Assembly (NCBI GenBank): GCA_047967505.1
Contig: CM106540.1
Origin: Dipteris shenzhenensis
Lineage: Eukaryota; Polypodiophyta; Polypodiopsida; Gleicheniales
Strand: one strand, 5' to 3'
Length of the DNA stretch: 64,000 bases
The notes beneath the pieces are model-generated. The model saw only the letters and a program-made list of their open reading frames with translations. It searched no databases and was not told where the DNA came from. Positions 42,960 through 55,406 of the stretch are shown piece by piece (position 1 is the first letter of the stretch; each line of letters begins with the position of its first letter). The translations under genes were made by a program, and so were the position numbers.

Positions 42960-43260
42960 GTTCCATTTTAAAATTTCGCTCTCTATTTAAATAGATAATC
43001 TTGTATTTCCTTACCTCCTTCACCATATTCTATAATCCCCTCCTCTTTTCCAAGCATGGCTCATATTCCTGTATTTTGTAGTCGGATTGAAGAAAATCCA
43101 AACGAGTATCTTGTGGCCTTCAAGTGCAATTGTGTTTCTCTTAATTTTCTTACTGAAGATAGATGGTTGTTGGTTCTTCCCACATTTCTAGAGGGTTTGG
43201 CTCAAGTGTGGTATGAGAAGCAGTCCGAGGCCGTTCATCAAAGTTGGCCAAGGGGGACAG
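42960..43260 (+). pseudogene. Gypsy Gag fragment inside the Helitron
   Basis: A short open frame (43056-43268) reads MAHIPVFCSRIEENPNEYLV, FLTEDRWLLVLPTFLEGLA and VWYEKQSEAV, the start of a retrotransposon-gag domain. It is preceded by ATTTAAATAG and CCTCC/TCTTCC leader-like sequence. Helitron protein sequence stops at about 42945 and resumes at about 43270, so this is an insert of about 310 bp. Confidence 0.65.
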
Positions 43261-43269
43261 ACATATAGG

Positions 43270-44848
43270 CATAGATGCTCTCCATAATTTTATTTACCAA
43301 TCAATTAAAGTGGTCCGCTTCAGAAAATACCATCTAGGACATCATACGAAGGGTTTCTTTTTCAATCTCCTCCTATGTCAGGTGCCCTTCAGGAGTAAGT
43401 CTTCACTCATATCAAAGGAAAACACAGCACAATCATACTTTGATGAATGCCACATTCGAGGCATCATCAAGACAGAGGATGATCTGGAAATGTATACCAC
43501 CGAATACACCCAATGCCAATTGCTGAGAAAATAATGAACATGGTTTTGCTAAAAAGCCCTTTGCTATGAGCAAACATTATGACATCACCACAAGTCAATG
43601 ATGAAAGCGAAACAGAAATCTTGCATGATTGCACATGACTACTGGGATTGCTTCATGAATTCAAATAGATGGAGCATGCCAAACTTACCTCAAAGCAAAG
43701 TGGCATATACAATGAAATCATTTCTAAAGGGAAAGGACTACAGATCATTTGCGGCACACCGGGAGTAGGGAAATCATTCTTAATCAAATATATCACATAC
43801 CAACTTGTAAATGGCGACAAATTTGTAATATTAACCGCGACCATGGGTGCTGTAGTAATATGACTCAGTTGCATGGCTACAACTATTCATTACTAGTGCA
43901 AGCTCACAAGATACTCACAACTATACCCCTCCTTCATTCCCGAAATAGATGAATGACATCAAGCAATCAGCCAAGCTAATGTGATAATCATCGATGAAAT
44001 ATCCATGATGACAAGTGCAATGTTTGATCTCTTAATTAGATAGCTATGTGCAGTCACGTTACAATCAATTCTCAACCCATTTGATAATAAACTCGTGCTA
44101 ATGTTCAAAGACCTTGCGCAACTACCAGCAATATGCAAATACCAAGCAGAGTTTTGCCAGACATGCCACATCAAAATATCTTCGCATTGGAAGCATGGCT
44201 CAATCTTCACCATGAAACACTCTATACAGCATGCCCTCGATGGTGACTTCCTCTAGTATTTGAACATCATACGAGATAGAAAATTGACAGTAGAAGAGAT
44301 AAAGCAGTACCTCGACGGCATCATGATCAATGAAGCTTGTCTTGCTAACCACAAATGCAACTGATGAGCCCTTGCTAAAAGAATGGCTAGACAATGAAAA
44401 ATTCCATGAGATCACTTAAATTGAAAATGGATCTAGAATAATGATCACCGAGAACATTGACTTGACAATTAGAGCAACCAACGGTGCAACTGTGACTATC
44501 AATACATCAAGCGCTCCTCAACTAATGGAACTATTACAGCTATCCACCCGGTCATCAACATGACATGGCAATCGATTGTGTTGAGCAAGACAAGACATCA
44601 TCAAAGAAAACCAATGAATGGAAAGTGGTACCACAAGACAACTTTCCCAATCACACTTGACACTTGCATACACTATCACAGGACACAAGGCACAAGGATG
44701 CTTAATCTCAACCAAAGTAATGGTGGTCATTCGGGAAGTATTCACCCCTAACTTGGCATATGTCATGCTATCTAGAGTCACATCAAAGCAAAATCTTTAC
44801 ATTTTGGGCCAACTAACACCTGACGACCTTCAACCTGTCTTATTCTAA
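43270..44848 (+). pseudogene. Helitron PIF1-like helicase region
   Basis: Linker VVRFRKYHLGHHTKGFFFNL and YFDECHIRGIIKTEDDLEMY (43290-43534) leads to the helicase. Walker A GTPGVGKS is at 43753-43776 and Walker B VIIIDEISMM at 43981-44010. FKDLAQLPAIC, VEEIKQYLDGIMINEA and the C-terminal HKAQGCL and YVMLSRVTSKQNLYIL (44618-44848) follow in order. Stops lie at about 43861, 44041 and in the 44250-44560 stretch. The domain would unwind DNA during rolling-circle transposition. Confidence 0.87.
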
Positions 44849-47105
44849 ACGGTATTATTAGAACAATTCTAACTTACATTAGTTACAAGAAATTTAGCAT
44901 AGGTCTAACTTTCATTCTCTACTTGTAGATCTGACATCCATTTGAGATTTACTATCCGCATCGTTTGATGGATCCAAACTAGGTACAATGTAAACTATAG
45001 TGTCCTATTCATCATTTATTAATAATACGATTAACCTAACAGCTACTAAAACCTATCTCAATACATAACACCGTATCACAGTTATTTGACTTGTACAAAT
45101 CACAAGTCAACATTAAGCCAGCATTAAAAAATCAACCAAAAATAGTCTACTTGTCAAATCCCCAAATGAAAATGGCTAGCAATGATGGAGAAGAGACAAC
45201 CACATACATATTGGGGTTTCCAACATACTCAATATTGCACGAGTTCATTAGTGATTGCAAGCAATGACTTTTGAACAAGGAGAAGCCTGACCGATTAGCA
45301 AATGGTAATAAAACTAGCCCAAAACAAAAATCAACGTCTACACTAATAATGAATTTTCCCTGATTAGTTCGAAATAAATTGATATCTAGGGCTTATGAAA
45401 ACTATGCTAAGGGACTTAGATATAGAATTCGGTAATCACCACGAATCCATGATACAAAACAAAGCTCAAGAGTTGCTAGACAATATAGTATTGCCAGTCC
45501 AAAAAGTAGATTCGTTAAGAATCAAAGACACCGGCCGTCAAACAAAATGCCAAGAAAAAGGAAAGATAGTCATCTGGTCTATTCCATAACATGCATCAAA
45601 AATGGAAAGAAATACATGAGCCATACCAGCAGTTGGCAAGGCATATAGAAAGCCACAAAAAATACCCTCCACATAAGATGAAATCTGACATTGAAAATTT
45701 TAGTCCTTTTGAGGATAGTTTTATTGTAGATATATTGGACAATCAAGTAATATAGACAAGGCAATTACACTAGAAGAAAAATACATATCACGGTTTCATA
45801 TAATAGGAGAACAAGGATACAACAACCTCAAAGGCCACCCTCCATATCAAAAGAAATACTTACTATTTGAAACGCCGCAATCTCATTTAAATTAATTTAT
45901 GTAAATAAAAAACCACAATAGTATTGTGTTAGCACTATTTCTCAACAACGATTCTCTCATTTAAATTTAGTTTTACAAGAAATCAATCTTTGATACTTAG
46001 AAGCTCTTTAATATCTTTGGAAACAATACTATCTAAATTTCATTATCTTAGATCTAGTCATGGATCATTTGATTCAAGCAACCATAAATATTTGATTCCT
46101 ATCTTTAGCTTGAGCATATCATAGGCATTAATATGATTGGGTATGTACCATCCATTCCCAATTTCATTAATGGAAATAGAGGCCAATCATATTATGAGAA
46201 AACTGACGAGCTGAACCTATTCTTGCGGTTCATGGAACGATACACAGGGACCAACAATCCCAAGTTTGTCAATGTTCATGCCATGTACGCTCTAAGTATT
46301 GTGACTTTTTGTTCAAAAGCAATGAAATCATATATGAATAAAATTCCCTACTTTATATTTCTTTCATGTGTTCTCATTGCCTTGCAGCAGGTAGCATTAT
46401 CTATAAAAGCAGCATAATACCAAACAATCAAAGGTAATATTTTTGCATCAAAGATAATCAAAATATAACACAAACATGAACATGAAACACAGATGAAAGC
46501 AAAAAAGAAAGGAAAGGAGTCCAACTAGGGATATATATATATATATATTGATTGGACGAGTATTGATGATTTTGAATTTCTTTTTAGCAATACAAAACAC
46601 GCTAGGGGAAAATTTGGTCATGTATTACTAGTTGCTATCCATATTATTGATCCATTTTGTACACAAAATGATCAAGGAATGACTAATTAATATGGTAGTA
46701 AGAATAACTAATTCACATGATTAAAATGTTTAATAATACAGCCAATAAATCATTGATCACCTTATAACCATTATGCACACCAATTGTGGATGACCTTCAT
46801 GTCACCATGAGTAAGAATAAACTTGTGTGATGGATCCCCCAAAGCTCACAACTAGGGATTGCGTTGGCATAGCCCTTGGCCAAGCTCTAGGGGTCCTTTT
46901 TTTGGTCTTTGTTTAGGACAATATTCCCCTTCACGTGAAGCTAATAAGGATGCCATTTTAGTGTCATTGATAATGCACATGTTGAAATTATTAATTATTA
47001 ATAGCTACTAAGTATATATGTTCAAACTATTAATATACAATGATGGATGGCAAAATATTATGTCCATGTGTAGCATAATAAGTTCAAGCTCTTATGAAAC
47101 ACAGA
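44849..47105. other. Unassigned; two unidentified plus frames and an AT microsatellite
   Basis: The 45170-45590 stretch reads MASNDGEETTTYILGFPTYS then broken frames ending MKTMLRDLDIEFGNHHES (45395-45589). 46133-46417 (94 aa) opens MIGYVPSIPNFINGNRG and has YTGTNNPKFVNVHAMYALS and a hydrophobic C-terminus. Neither is recognised; they could be cargo or extra ORFs of the Helitron. (AT)9 at 46531-46548. Confidence 0.35.
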
Positions 47106-47413
47106 ATTTTCAACATGTAGAAGTTTGACACTATAACATGAGAACTGGCTTTGTTCATATTACACCAATCATTTTGACTACAAACATGACCATGTTTGGA
47201 GTCATATTGACCAAGTTATGGCCAAAATAAGTGCTTGTGGGAGGGTTAGACAGCCCCTCAAGTGCTTGGGGGGTTTGGACAGCCAGCCTTATTTTTCACA
47301 TAACTTGCTCAATATGACTCCAAACATGGTCATGTTTGTAGTCAAAATGATCATTGTGATATGAACAAAGCCATGTCTTGTGTTACATTGTAAAATTTCT
47401 ACATAGTTAAAAA
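47106..47413. mobile_element. Large foldback element
   Basis: Two arms of about 115-125 bp (47106-47223 and 47288-47413) are reverse complements with about 85-90 percent agreement by eye; TGACTACAAACATGACCATG in the left arm pairs perfectly with CATGGTCATGTTTGTAGTCA in the right. The loop (47224-47287) holds a two-fold repeat of GGGTTAGACAGCC / GGTTTGGACAGCC. No target duplication was resolved. Confidence 0.82.
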
Positions 47414-49285
47414 CTTTGGGTTTAACTTTTGTATTGAACTCTTACAATTGGTAGTTTTTAACTAGAACTAGGAGGACTTATTTGGATATTCCATAGAGAT
47501 CTCAAAGAGTACCTTTATAATTGTCTTGTGAAATGGTTTAGAGAGCCCAAAGAGCTAGGTGGGGCTAGGACACCTTGTAGGCAAAAAGGATTTGATCGGC
47601 CTTAAGAGATCTAATCGTATCTTCATGATTTTCTTGTGATATGGTTTGAAGATTACATATATTGTCATCAACACTTGTGATTAAAGATACATGAAAGGTC
47701 TTCAAGATTAGTATCTATTACATTATTGGTGTGCATTCCTTGGTTGTAGTGCTTGTGTGGAATGCAAGTTTGGAATGCTTGCCTTCGAATACGCGATTCT
47801 TTTTATGCATGGCCAAAAAGGTGCTTTGAAGCCATGCTTCTAATAATTGCATTGGTTTCAAGATCAATGATTGGAAGGTTTTTTTAAGAATGCAATTTTG
47901 AAATGATTACCTTCAAATAAAAAATGCATCCTTTCAATTATTGCATTGCTTTGAAGATGTGCATGCTTCCAATCAGTCAAATGCTTCCAGTCACTACATC
48001 GCTTCAAATATTAATGCATGTTTAGAATACTTTGAATATGCAACCACACAAGAATCTATCATTTGAAACCCTTACCCTCTTTTCTTGAGCTCTCACATTC
48101 CTCTAAATCCATGTCTAAGAACATTGCCAACTAATCTTACTTCTCAAGCGATCATGGATCAAGGCTTGTGTTATAAGTGTTGCTCAACAAATGTGAGTCT
48201 TATATCATGTGAAGTCCCCCAAGAGTTGTGCTATACAATGTTCTAAAAAATGACCAAAAGTTTAAGTCCCCTGAGCTCAGCCCAAGAAAATCTCACAAAA
48301 AAATAAAAAACCTCGCAATCAAAGCTCGCAAAAAATAAGCACCCCATCTATCCCTAGCTCCCTGCCTTCATTCGAGACTCGAATGCCTTTTCAAAAGTAG
48401 TGAAACAGTCCACTGGAAAGTCATCCTCTAATGCTGCCACCACGTGCCACATATGGTCATGGGACATATCCCATGCTCTTCTTCAGTCCAATGAACTCGG
48501 ACAAGAATTGACATGCCATACTTAGGCTCTCATCAAACACCTTGATGATGAGCTAGCCCTAGAAGGTGGATTAGCTATTCTCACTGAAGTATAGACATCA
48601 GACCTTGTGGCAGAGGTAAGATTTCTAGGTCTGGGGTGTGCTCTGAATATAAAGGCCTGCTCCCACAACCCTGAGCTAATTTGGACATGGATGACATCGA
48701 TCATTCACAACACTGTGATCATTTTCATCATAGGAGTCCAAGATTTCTTCTACCAATCTTTGTTTTAGACCTCTCTCCATGAAAGGCGTGCCAACATCAG
48801 GAGCTTATTGCTCAAAATGCTTGGGAGGACATCATTCTCAAAATTTTTGATGGGGTGAAGAGACAACACATGAGATGGTGTCTTTATACTCTTTTGGTGA
48901 TCAGAAATCTCTCTGCGCTCATCCATGGCCACAAAGGCTGTGCCATAGCAGAGTCAGGATGAGGATGATAAAGAAAAAGAATGAAAATCAAAGTAGACAA
49001 TTGGGTGCAGTGAAAACAAAGAAGCTATTGCAATTGACAGAGTTATGGGAGCAATAGAGGATTTCAAAATCAAATGGAGATGATGATGGAGGTCCCCAAC
49101 CCAATGTAGGCAAATGGGATCTAAAATTAAATGTCCCGTCAAACGATTGGTTGCATGATAATGTGCCCACAACGTTTAAAATGCCATTTGTTAGCATACG
49201 ATGCATCTCCTCCATTGTCACTAAATAGAGAACTGGCACTCTTATTGGCATAAAATTCACCAAGGCATTGTTGACTGAGTGATCC
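47414..49285. other. No gene recognised
   Basis: Short frames only. The part next to 49285 should contain the 3' LTR of the minus-strand gypsy fragment, but no partner LTR is available to define it. Confidence 0.4.
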
Positions 49286-50482
49286 GCATGCGAGTCCTAT
49301 CTGATCAAGGAGCCCACTACTCTATATGGCTTCACCTTTGATCCCATTATACAACAAGAGGAAAAAATTCCCTTGCAAATCTTCAAGTTGAACTGTCCCA
49401 TTGGAGAAAACTTCCATTAACTGGTAGGAACCATTCCATCCCAATTTGAAAGTTGTTTAAGGGGTCCCAACTTGGCATTATATAACAATATGAGCATACC
49501 CTTCGTCAAATTCTTAGGTGCAATATGCCCATCATCCCATGCCTTTCTCTTGCATTGTATCAATTTCTATGACCAAGTTGCTCAGAGGCATAACTCATCT
49601 ACGTGACATTGTTGATGCAATCATTCCTTGATTGCTTCAGACTCACCCTAGTGATGATCGGTAGTAATACGAAGACTGGGTATGATAAATTTTAAGGGAA
49701 TGAATTCTTCTAAGGCAAAGGCCATACAAAAAGGAGTAAGATTTGTAGTGACCTTATAAGAAGTCCTATATGACCATAGAGTAGAATGAAGTTTGGTATC
49801 CCATTTAGTCTTAGCTGACTACATTGTTTTTGTGAGGATAAGCTTAAGTGTTTGTTCATGGAGGCGGCTTCACCATTGCCATAGGATAATAAGTAGTGGA
49901 AACTGCATGCATGATTTTGAATTCAATCTTGAGCAACTATACCACATCATTAAGGAAATCTGTACCGTAGTCACTAATAAGCTATAAAGGGCATCCATAT
50001 GTACATAAGTTATTCTTAAAATGAAATTAGTAGTGTTATGATCCGAAATATTTGAGAGTGCTTTGGCTTCTGCCCACTTAGTAGCATAGTTAATGTGGCT
50101 ACAATGATATATTTACTCTATGTATATGTTGTGGGTTCAAAAGGTCCAACAAAATCCAAACCCCATCTTTAAAAGCTTCCCATAGATGAGTAAGTTGTGA
50201 TGGAATATACTGATTGGCCAATAACGATCCAATGTGTTGACAAATATCATACTGCATACACGTAGTTTGAGCATCTTTCAATAAGGTTTTCCACCATAAT
50301 CTTGCCTGCAACACTTTTCTAGTAGTCAATCCCCCTTGTAAATGTCCTCTTGAAGGATCTGAGTGAGGTTCATGTAAAACAATCGCTCGCTCATGTGGCA
50401 TAACCCATCTACAAAGAACTCCATTTGCACACTGAAGATAGAGGTGTCCACCAACAATCAAAGTGTATTTCCAAACCTTCAA
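49286..50482 (-). pseudogene. Gypsy integrase (second family), broken
   Basis: From high to low: zinc finger HEPHSDPSRGHLQGGL and MQYDICQHIG (HHCC, 50240-50400); NYATKWAEAKALS; LVSDYGTDFLNDVV after a shift (second Asp); TTYYPYGNGEAASMNK, where the Glu expected in GQAE is Ala; WDTKLHSTLWSYRTSYKVTT; TPFCMAFALEEFIPLKFIIPSLRI; and a C-terminal part with ILLYNAKLGPLKQLSNWDG and GSKVKPYR (to about 49290). Many stops. This type of ending (PLEF-type, then LRWDGPF-type) belongs to non-chromodomain or weak-chromodomain gypsy lineages. Confidence 0.82.
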
Positions 50483-51130
50483 GGGCTAGTTGTATGCACT
50501 TATCTTGAGGCATTATATCAGGAAATGTACCCTTAGACAAAAAGTCCATCAACTGAGCATTTTCATAGTTACAATAATCAAGTGCAAAGAGTTCAACATC
50601 TAGAAGTTTAGTAGTAACTCACTATGTATCCTTGGCTACAGGAAGTCTAGATAAACAGTCAGCTCCCACATGGATTTTCTCGGGTTTATGAATGATTTTA
50701 AAAATAAAATCATATAGAAGAACCATCCACCAATGCACAAGGTGCCCTTGAATAATAGTCTTATTGATTAAACAAAGTAATGCTTGATGGTCCACATATA
50801 ATAGAAAAGGATAGACAAGTAAATAATTCATTAGTTTCTGTACCCTAATTTCATTCCAAACCTTCTCACTCGATAGTACTATAGTTGGACTCAGTAGGTG
50901 GTGGCAATAACCGACTAGCATAATGTACAAGGTAATCTAGCCGACCTTAGTTGCCTTAAAATGGCTGTAGCCATTGCTCAACTATTAAGTTCATGAAAAA
51001 CCACAGTCAACTTGGTAGTCCATTCAAACTTGGCATCTTTCTTTATCAACTCATACAATGGAGGTGCAATCTTGGCAAAATCCTTGATAAAGCATCTATT
51101 GAAGCTAATGAACCCCACAAAATACCACAA
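50483..51130 (-). pseudogene. Gypsy RT thumb and RNase H of the same element
   Basis: RT end: LWYFVGFISFNRCFIKDFAK and PLYELIKKDAKFEWTTK (about 51000-51130). RNase H: FLLYVDHQALLCLINKTII, WMVLLYDFIFKIIHKPEK and VGADCLSRLPVAKDT (50622-50830). The catalytic core of RT is missing upstream of 51130, so the element is 5'-truncated. Confidence 0.8.
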
Positions 51131-52544
51131 TTGAGTTAGATTTTAAGGCTCAAACATTTGAGGCTCAAGAATTTGCTGAATGGCTCAAATCTTTGTTGGC
51201 CAACTAGTACACGGTCATCAAGCATCAAGCATAGATAGCGAGAGTGGCAGTCGAGCACCGCTTTGTAGAGAAATGGGTGCACATGATTCCGAAGTATTGA
51301 CCTATAAGCAAGGGATATGAGTATTTTCTGAGCAAAATCTTTCAAGCATCTGAGCCAAGGGGGAAAAAAAGCTTCCAACTATGTAAAAATATGGCAAAAA
51401 TAGATCGGAACAAAACATAGTTTCACTTAGAAATATGCAAAGTATTATAGCAATGCCTATTTCATACACAAATCTTTACATGAATCTTTGGGAATGGTGA
51501 GTCACATAATGGGATGGCTTTTGAAGAAACCCACATGTAGAGCAGACTTCTCTATGAAAATTCCCTTATGATCCTTCTTATAACTTTTACTTAATAGGGG
51601 GTGACATTGAAAACCCTCTCTCAACCTAGCCTCATGAAAGGATTTCTCCAAAGAAACCTCATTGAAGCAAGACATCAAGGTAGTTTCTCCAGCAAAACCC
51701 CTTTGAAGTAGGTCTTCCAAGGTAGTTTCACCAGTGAAACTACCATGGACAACACTTTTAAAAGTGGCATAACTTTGACATCCAATGTCCAAATATAGTC
51801 ATTCAGCCACTCAAATTGCTCGAAAAACCCATTTGAGCACATATATGGGGTTATATTTTAGCAAATATTGCATATATAGTATTTAATATTACATGTATTT
51901 TATGAGAGTGATATATAAGCCCAAGTTAAGCCCAAGTTAATACCTTTTATAGTAATTTAAACCTCTTTAGAAACATATCCATAAATATCTTGTTATTTAT
52001 GCTATTAAAACACTAGAAAGCTCTTGTCATATATGATATAAATGTGTTTAATAAGTAATTATATATGTATAATATTATTACATTGAGAGTGATTATGAGG
52101 GATGTTTCTTAAAGGAATTATTTTTCAGCACTTTTTTCAGGTAATAACAGGGGTACAAACGATGTCTATGAATAAGAAAATTTATGTTATGTAAAACTAA
52201 ATGAGTGACAATTCTGTATATTTTAATGATAAAGGGATCTAATTCTAGTGAAAATAAAAGTGTAAATGTTTCCTAAATAAATGCAATTTTTTAAATCTCT
52301 TGAAAAACATGCTCGGATTACTTGCTCATAGGTTTTTGCTCATAAAATTGACACATCCGCGAGAGGGTGGTTGATCACACATGTTATACTTAGGTTGATT
52401 TGCGTAAGTCAGAGATAGTCAATCCAACTAGAACCTATGAGAAACTACTCAACCAACCTCCTATTATAATTGCCGTTCTTGTCTCAAACTCACATACTGA
52501 GGTCTCATCATGTGACATGAGGGTTTGAAATATAAATTGAAGAA
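51131..52544. other. No gene recognised; AT-rich
   Basis: Contains a perfect 24-bp palindrome at 51721-51744 (GGTAGTTTCAC-CA-GTGAAACTACC) and an 11-bp direct repeat (AAGCCCAAGTT twice at 51917-51938). The minus frame 51136-51378 has no recognisable content. Confidence 0.45.
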
Positions 52545-53332
52545 GAAGGATGGTGAGAGTGACACTAAGGAGACTCTAGTTAGGAAGGATAAGCTAAAAA
52601 CCAAACTAAAGAAGGCCTTAAAAGAATTCAGCATCTGAGGTAAACTAGGTAACCATGAGAAGTGGTGTAACAAGTGTTCTTGAGGTGGACATGTGGAAGA
52701 GGAATGCAAGACTAAGTATTGGAATACCTGTACCAAGTTTGGCCATGATGAATTAGACTGTTGGTTTAATGGAAAAAATAGAAAAGTGTGAGCAAACCAG
52801 ATCACAGTTGATAGCCGAGCATCGAGCGGTAAACCTCCATGTCCCAAGCAGAAGGACAAAGGTAAGAATAGTAAAGAGGAGTGATTCGTCTAAAATTAAG
52901 TGCTTCTGTTGTGAAGAAAATCATTTGTGTTTTGATTGTCCAATCTGGGAGGAATACTTAAAATTCTTAAGGAACAACATGGACAGGAAAGAAATAGATC
53001 CAGAATGCGAAACAAATGTAGTTAAATTGCTAGAAAAGGTTTATGTTCAAGTAATTACTCGGTCAAAAGGGGTAGTGACAACCATGCTAATAATTGATTT
53101 TGTAAACACATATTTTAGAGATATAGTGGGAGAATTAGTTTATTGGTTACCATGCCCACTTCTTGTCCATGGAACCAACCATTAGCTTACAATGGCTCCT
53201 TCTCTATGAAGAAGTATTACAAATGCAAGAATTTACCCTTTGAGATTACAAGGTATATTCACAAGTAGCAATAGACCTTCTAATTGGGCCCACAAAGTTA
53301 TTGTCACCCACATCAAGCCAAATCTTTACTAT
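52545..53332 (+). pseudogene. Gypsy Gag with three zinc-knuckle-like motifs
   Basis: Lys/Glu-rich helix, then WCNKCS-stop-GGHVEEEC (52663-52710), CTKFGHDELDCW and, in the frame 52769-53185, CFCCEENHLCFDCP followed by ITRSKGVVTTM. Knuckle spacing is degenerate. It is interrupted at 53333 by the minus-strand Tat-like gypsy element. Confidence 0.6.
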
Positions 53333-54110
53333 TGTGACATGAAGTTGGGGGTAATAAACTTCAGGCACCTCTTCACTTCCTACTTCTTTTGAACTGAGTG
53401 ATAGAGATATTTATCACTGGGAAAAGGAAATTAGAAAGAATCTTTTAGACCAAGAGACCACACCATACTTTCCTCTCTTAGATGAGAATGAAGATGGTAA
53501 CATCCCAAGTGATGTTGTACTCAAGCATAGGGAGAAGGAAAGGATTAGCGGAGGCCATAATCTCATCAAGCCGGTCTGCACCAAAGAGAAGAGCAATACG
53601 TTGTTGAAAGAAGATCTCGTGACTCAACATGATATAAACTAATATATATCAAGGAGTTTGAAGGGGCTGATTGGGTCAGATGGGTAGGTTCCGGGGAAAC
53701 ATTGCACCTCCTTCATAGATACCTTTACAATTAGCTTAAAACACTCTGTAAAATATCATAAGACACAGAGACCCATAAATTTCAGCAGAGACATGACATC
53801 AAATATTCAAACACATATCGAGATGCAGCTTGAAATAGTCTTAGCTTTGATATAACTTTCGTAAGAAACAGAGAAGCGGTTGGAAAGATATGGGTAGTTT
53901 ATTGGACGGGGTAAAAACTGTCTGAAAAAGAAACATTCACACATAGAGAGTCATAGATTTTTGGTTTGACATCTAATACAACAACTGAATAATTACAATT
54001 ATGCTCCTTGAAGAGATCTTTGTGTTAATATAAGTTTCATCTAAATTGGACCACCGAGCGAAAAGTTATGATCAAAATAGTGACAGGGGGTCAAACTGTC
54101 ATGAAAAACA
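53333..54110 (-). repeat. 3' LTR of Tat-like gypsy element
   Basis: The outer edge and first 130 bases are shared with 59324-59456 (both start TGTGACATGAAGTTGGGG), about 80 percent alike, which defines them as LTRs. The inner edge is inferred at ATGAAAAACA (54110), next to a purine tract on the element strand (AAGGAGTAGG). Length about 777 bp. Confidence 0.72.
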
Positions 54111-54189
54111 CCTACTCCTTCTATTGGAGCCAACTTGGGAGAATACTACCTCCATGATTAGACTTCATCAAAGATCCAAGTCCCATAGA

Positions 54190-54670
54190 GGTCATCTAGG
54201 AGGGAAGGAAGATCTCCCTTTGTGGCTTGAGACATAGATAAACCATGTATGCACAATGAGCGGCCGAATAGACAACACTTTTGAGCACTTTGGAAGAGAA
54301 AACAATGGAAAAAGGGAAGAGACACTGAAGAGAGAGAACCTGAAGTGACCTTCATTACCAATGGAGTGAGACTCCACTCCAATGAAACTAAAAATACTAC
54401 AAACACAAGGGAGAAAAAGAGGTTTCATACTATATGCTGGAATAGGCTTCAAGGGCCCAGGTATCAAATGTCGCCTTTCAAACTTTTGGCATACTTTACA
54501 ACTTTGACACCATTCATATACATCCTTATGGAGGCGTGGCCAAAAATAACCTACATTAAGAATTCTCCTAGCTGTGCTTCTTGAAGCAAAATGACCAGAG
54601 CATTCATGACACATTTCTAGGATTCTCCTAGTCTCCATGGGATGGAGCACCCGACGGAGCACCTTATCTT
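54190..54670 (-). pseudogene. Tat-like gypsy: integrase zinc finger only
   Basis: The 156-aa frame begins MLRRVLHPMETRRILEMCHE, SGHFASRSTARRIL, GYFWPRLHKDVYEWC and CKVCQKFERR, the H2C2 finger. The D,D,E core that should follow is absent: after about 54460 the frame runs into unrelated sequence up to the LTR. The element cannot integrate on its own. Confidence 0.82.
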
Positions 54671-54734
54671 TTTCTAATTTATAAAGAATGTCATCAACAA
54701 TAGTATAGGGACAAGCCTTCCTTATTAATCTCTA

Positions 54735-55210
54735 CTTTCATTGTGGAGTTAACCCTTGAGGAAACATGCCTTCTTCCACATATTGCTGAAGATTTTGCAG
54801 TTCTGGCCATCCACCAGTGTCTACCAAAGAAACCACCCCCTGGTCTTGCACTACAATGGCTTGAGTAGCTACCTCATCAACCCTTTGATTTTCTTTTCTG
54901 TTAATATGAACAAACTTGCAAAAATCAAACTGACTACATAATGCCATAGCCTTTTGATTAAGCTCCTTCAAATGAGGACTTCTTGTCTTGTAATGCCCTT
55001 GCATTCGCTTTATAATAAGCTAAGAATCCACCAAACCAAGAATCAAAACATTATACTCAGCTACATTGTTACTTGTGATACCTAGAGGCTCTTATCCTCT
55101 AGCCCATACTTCTTGACCTTCAGAATTCATCAAGATCATCCCCCCGGCTCCTTATTAGCATGAAGGACTAAAAGCCCCATCAAACTACAAAGACAAAAGA
55201 TGTTGGTGGT
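54735..55210 (-). pseudogene. Tat-like gypsy: second (archaeal-type) RNase H
   Basis: FDGAL, EPGGGMILMNSEGQEVWARG, a stop, then SNNVAEYNVLILGLVDS, a stop and MQGHYKTRSPHLKELNQKAM, CKFVHINRKENQRVDEVA. This is the RVT_3-type RNase H found after the first RNase H in the Tat/Ogre and related gypsy lineages. Two in-frame stops. Confidence 0.78.
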
Positions 55211-55406
55211 GTATCCCTTTCATCTTTAATGTTCTCCTTACATTTCTTTTCTTCTCTTAGATCCTCCTGTCCTGTGACAAATCTGCTAGAGTGGACCTAG
55301 TGGTATTCTCAGTGACAAAAGAAAAAGAGAACTCTTGAAGCTCTAACAACAATTTTGCAAATCTTCCCCCAAGATTAGGCTTCTGAACAAGATATGCTAA
55401 TACAGA

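Larger units (their letters stand above)
41590..44848 (+). mobile_element. Decayed Helitron (Rep and PIF1-like helicase)
   Basis: Remains of the autonomous Helitron protein, a rolling-circle Rep followed by a PIF1-type helicase, in correct order on the plus strand, broken by stops and shifts. The 5' TC and 3' CTRR-hairpin termini were not identified, so the true limits are unknown. It carries a gypsy Gag fragment at about 42960-43260. Confidence 0.85.
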
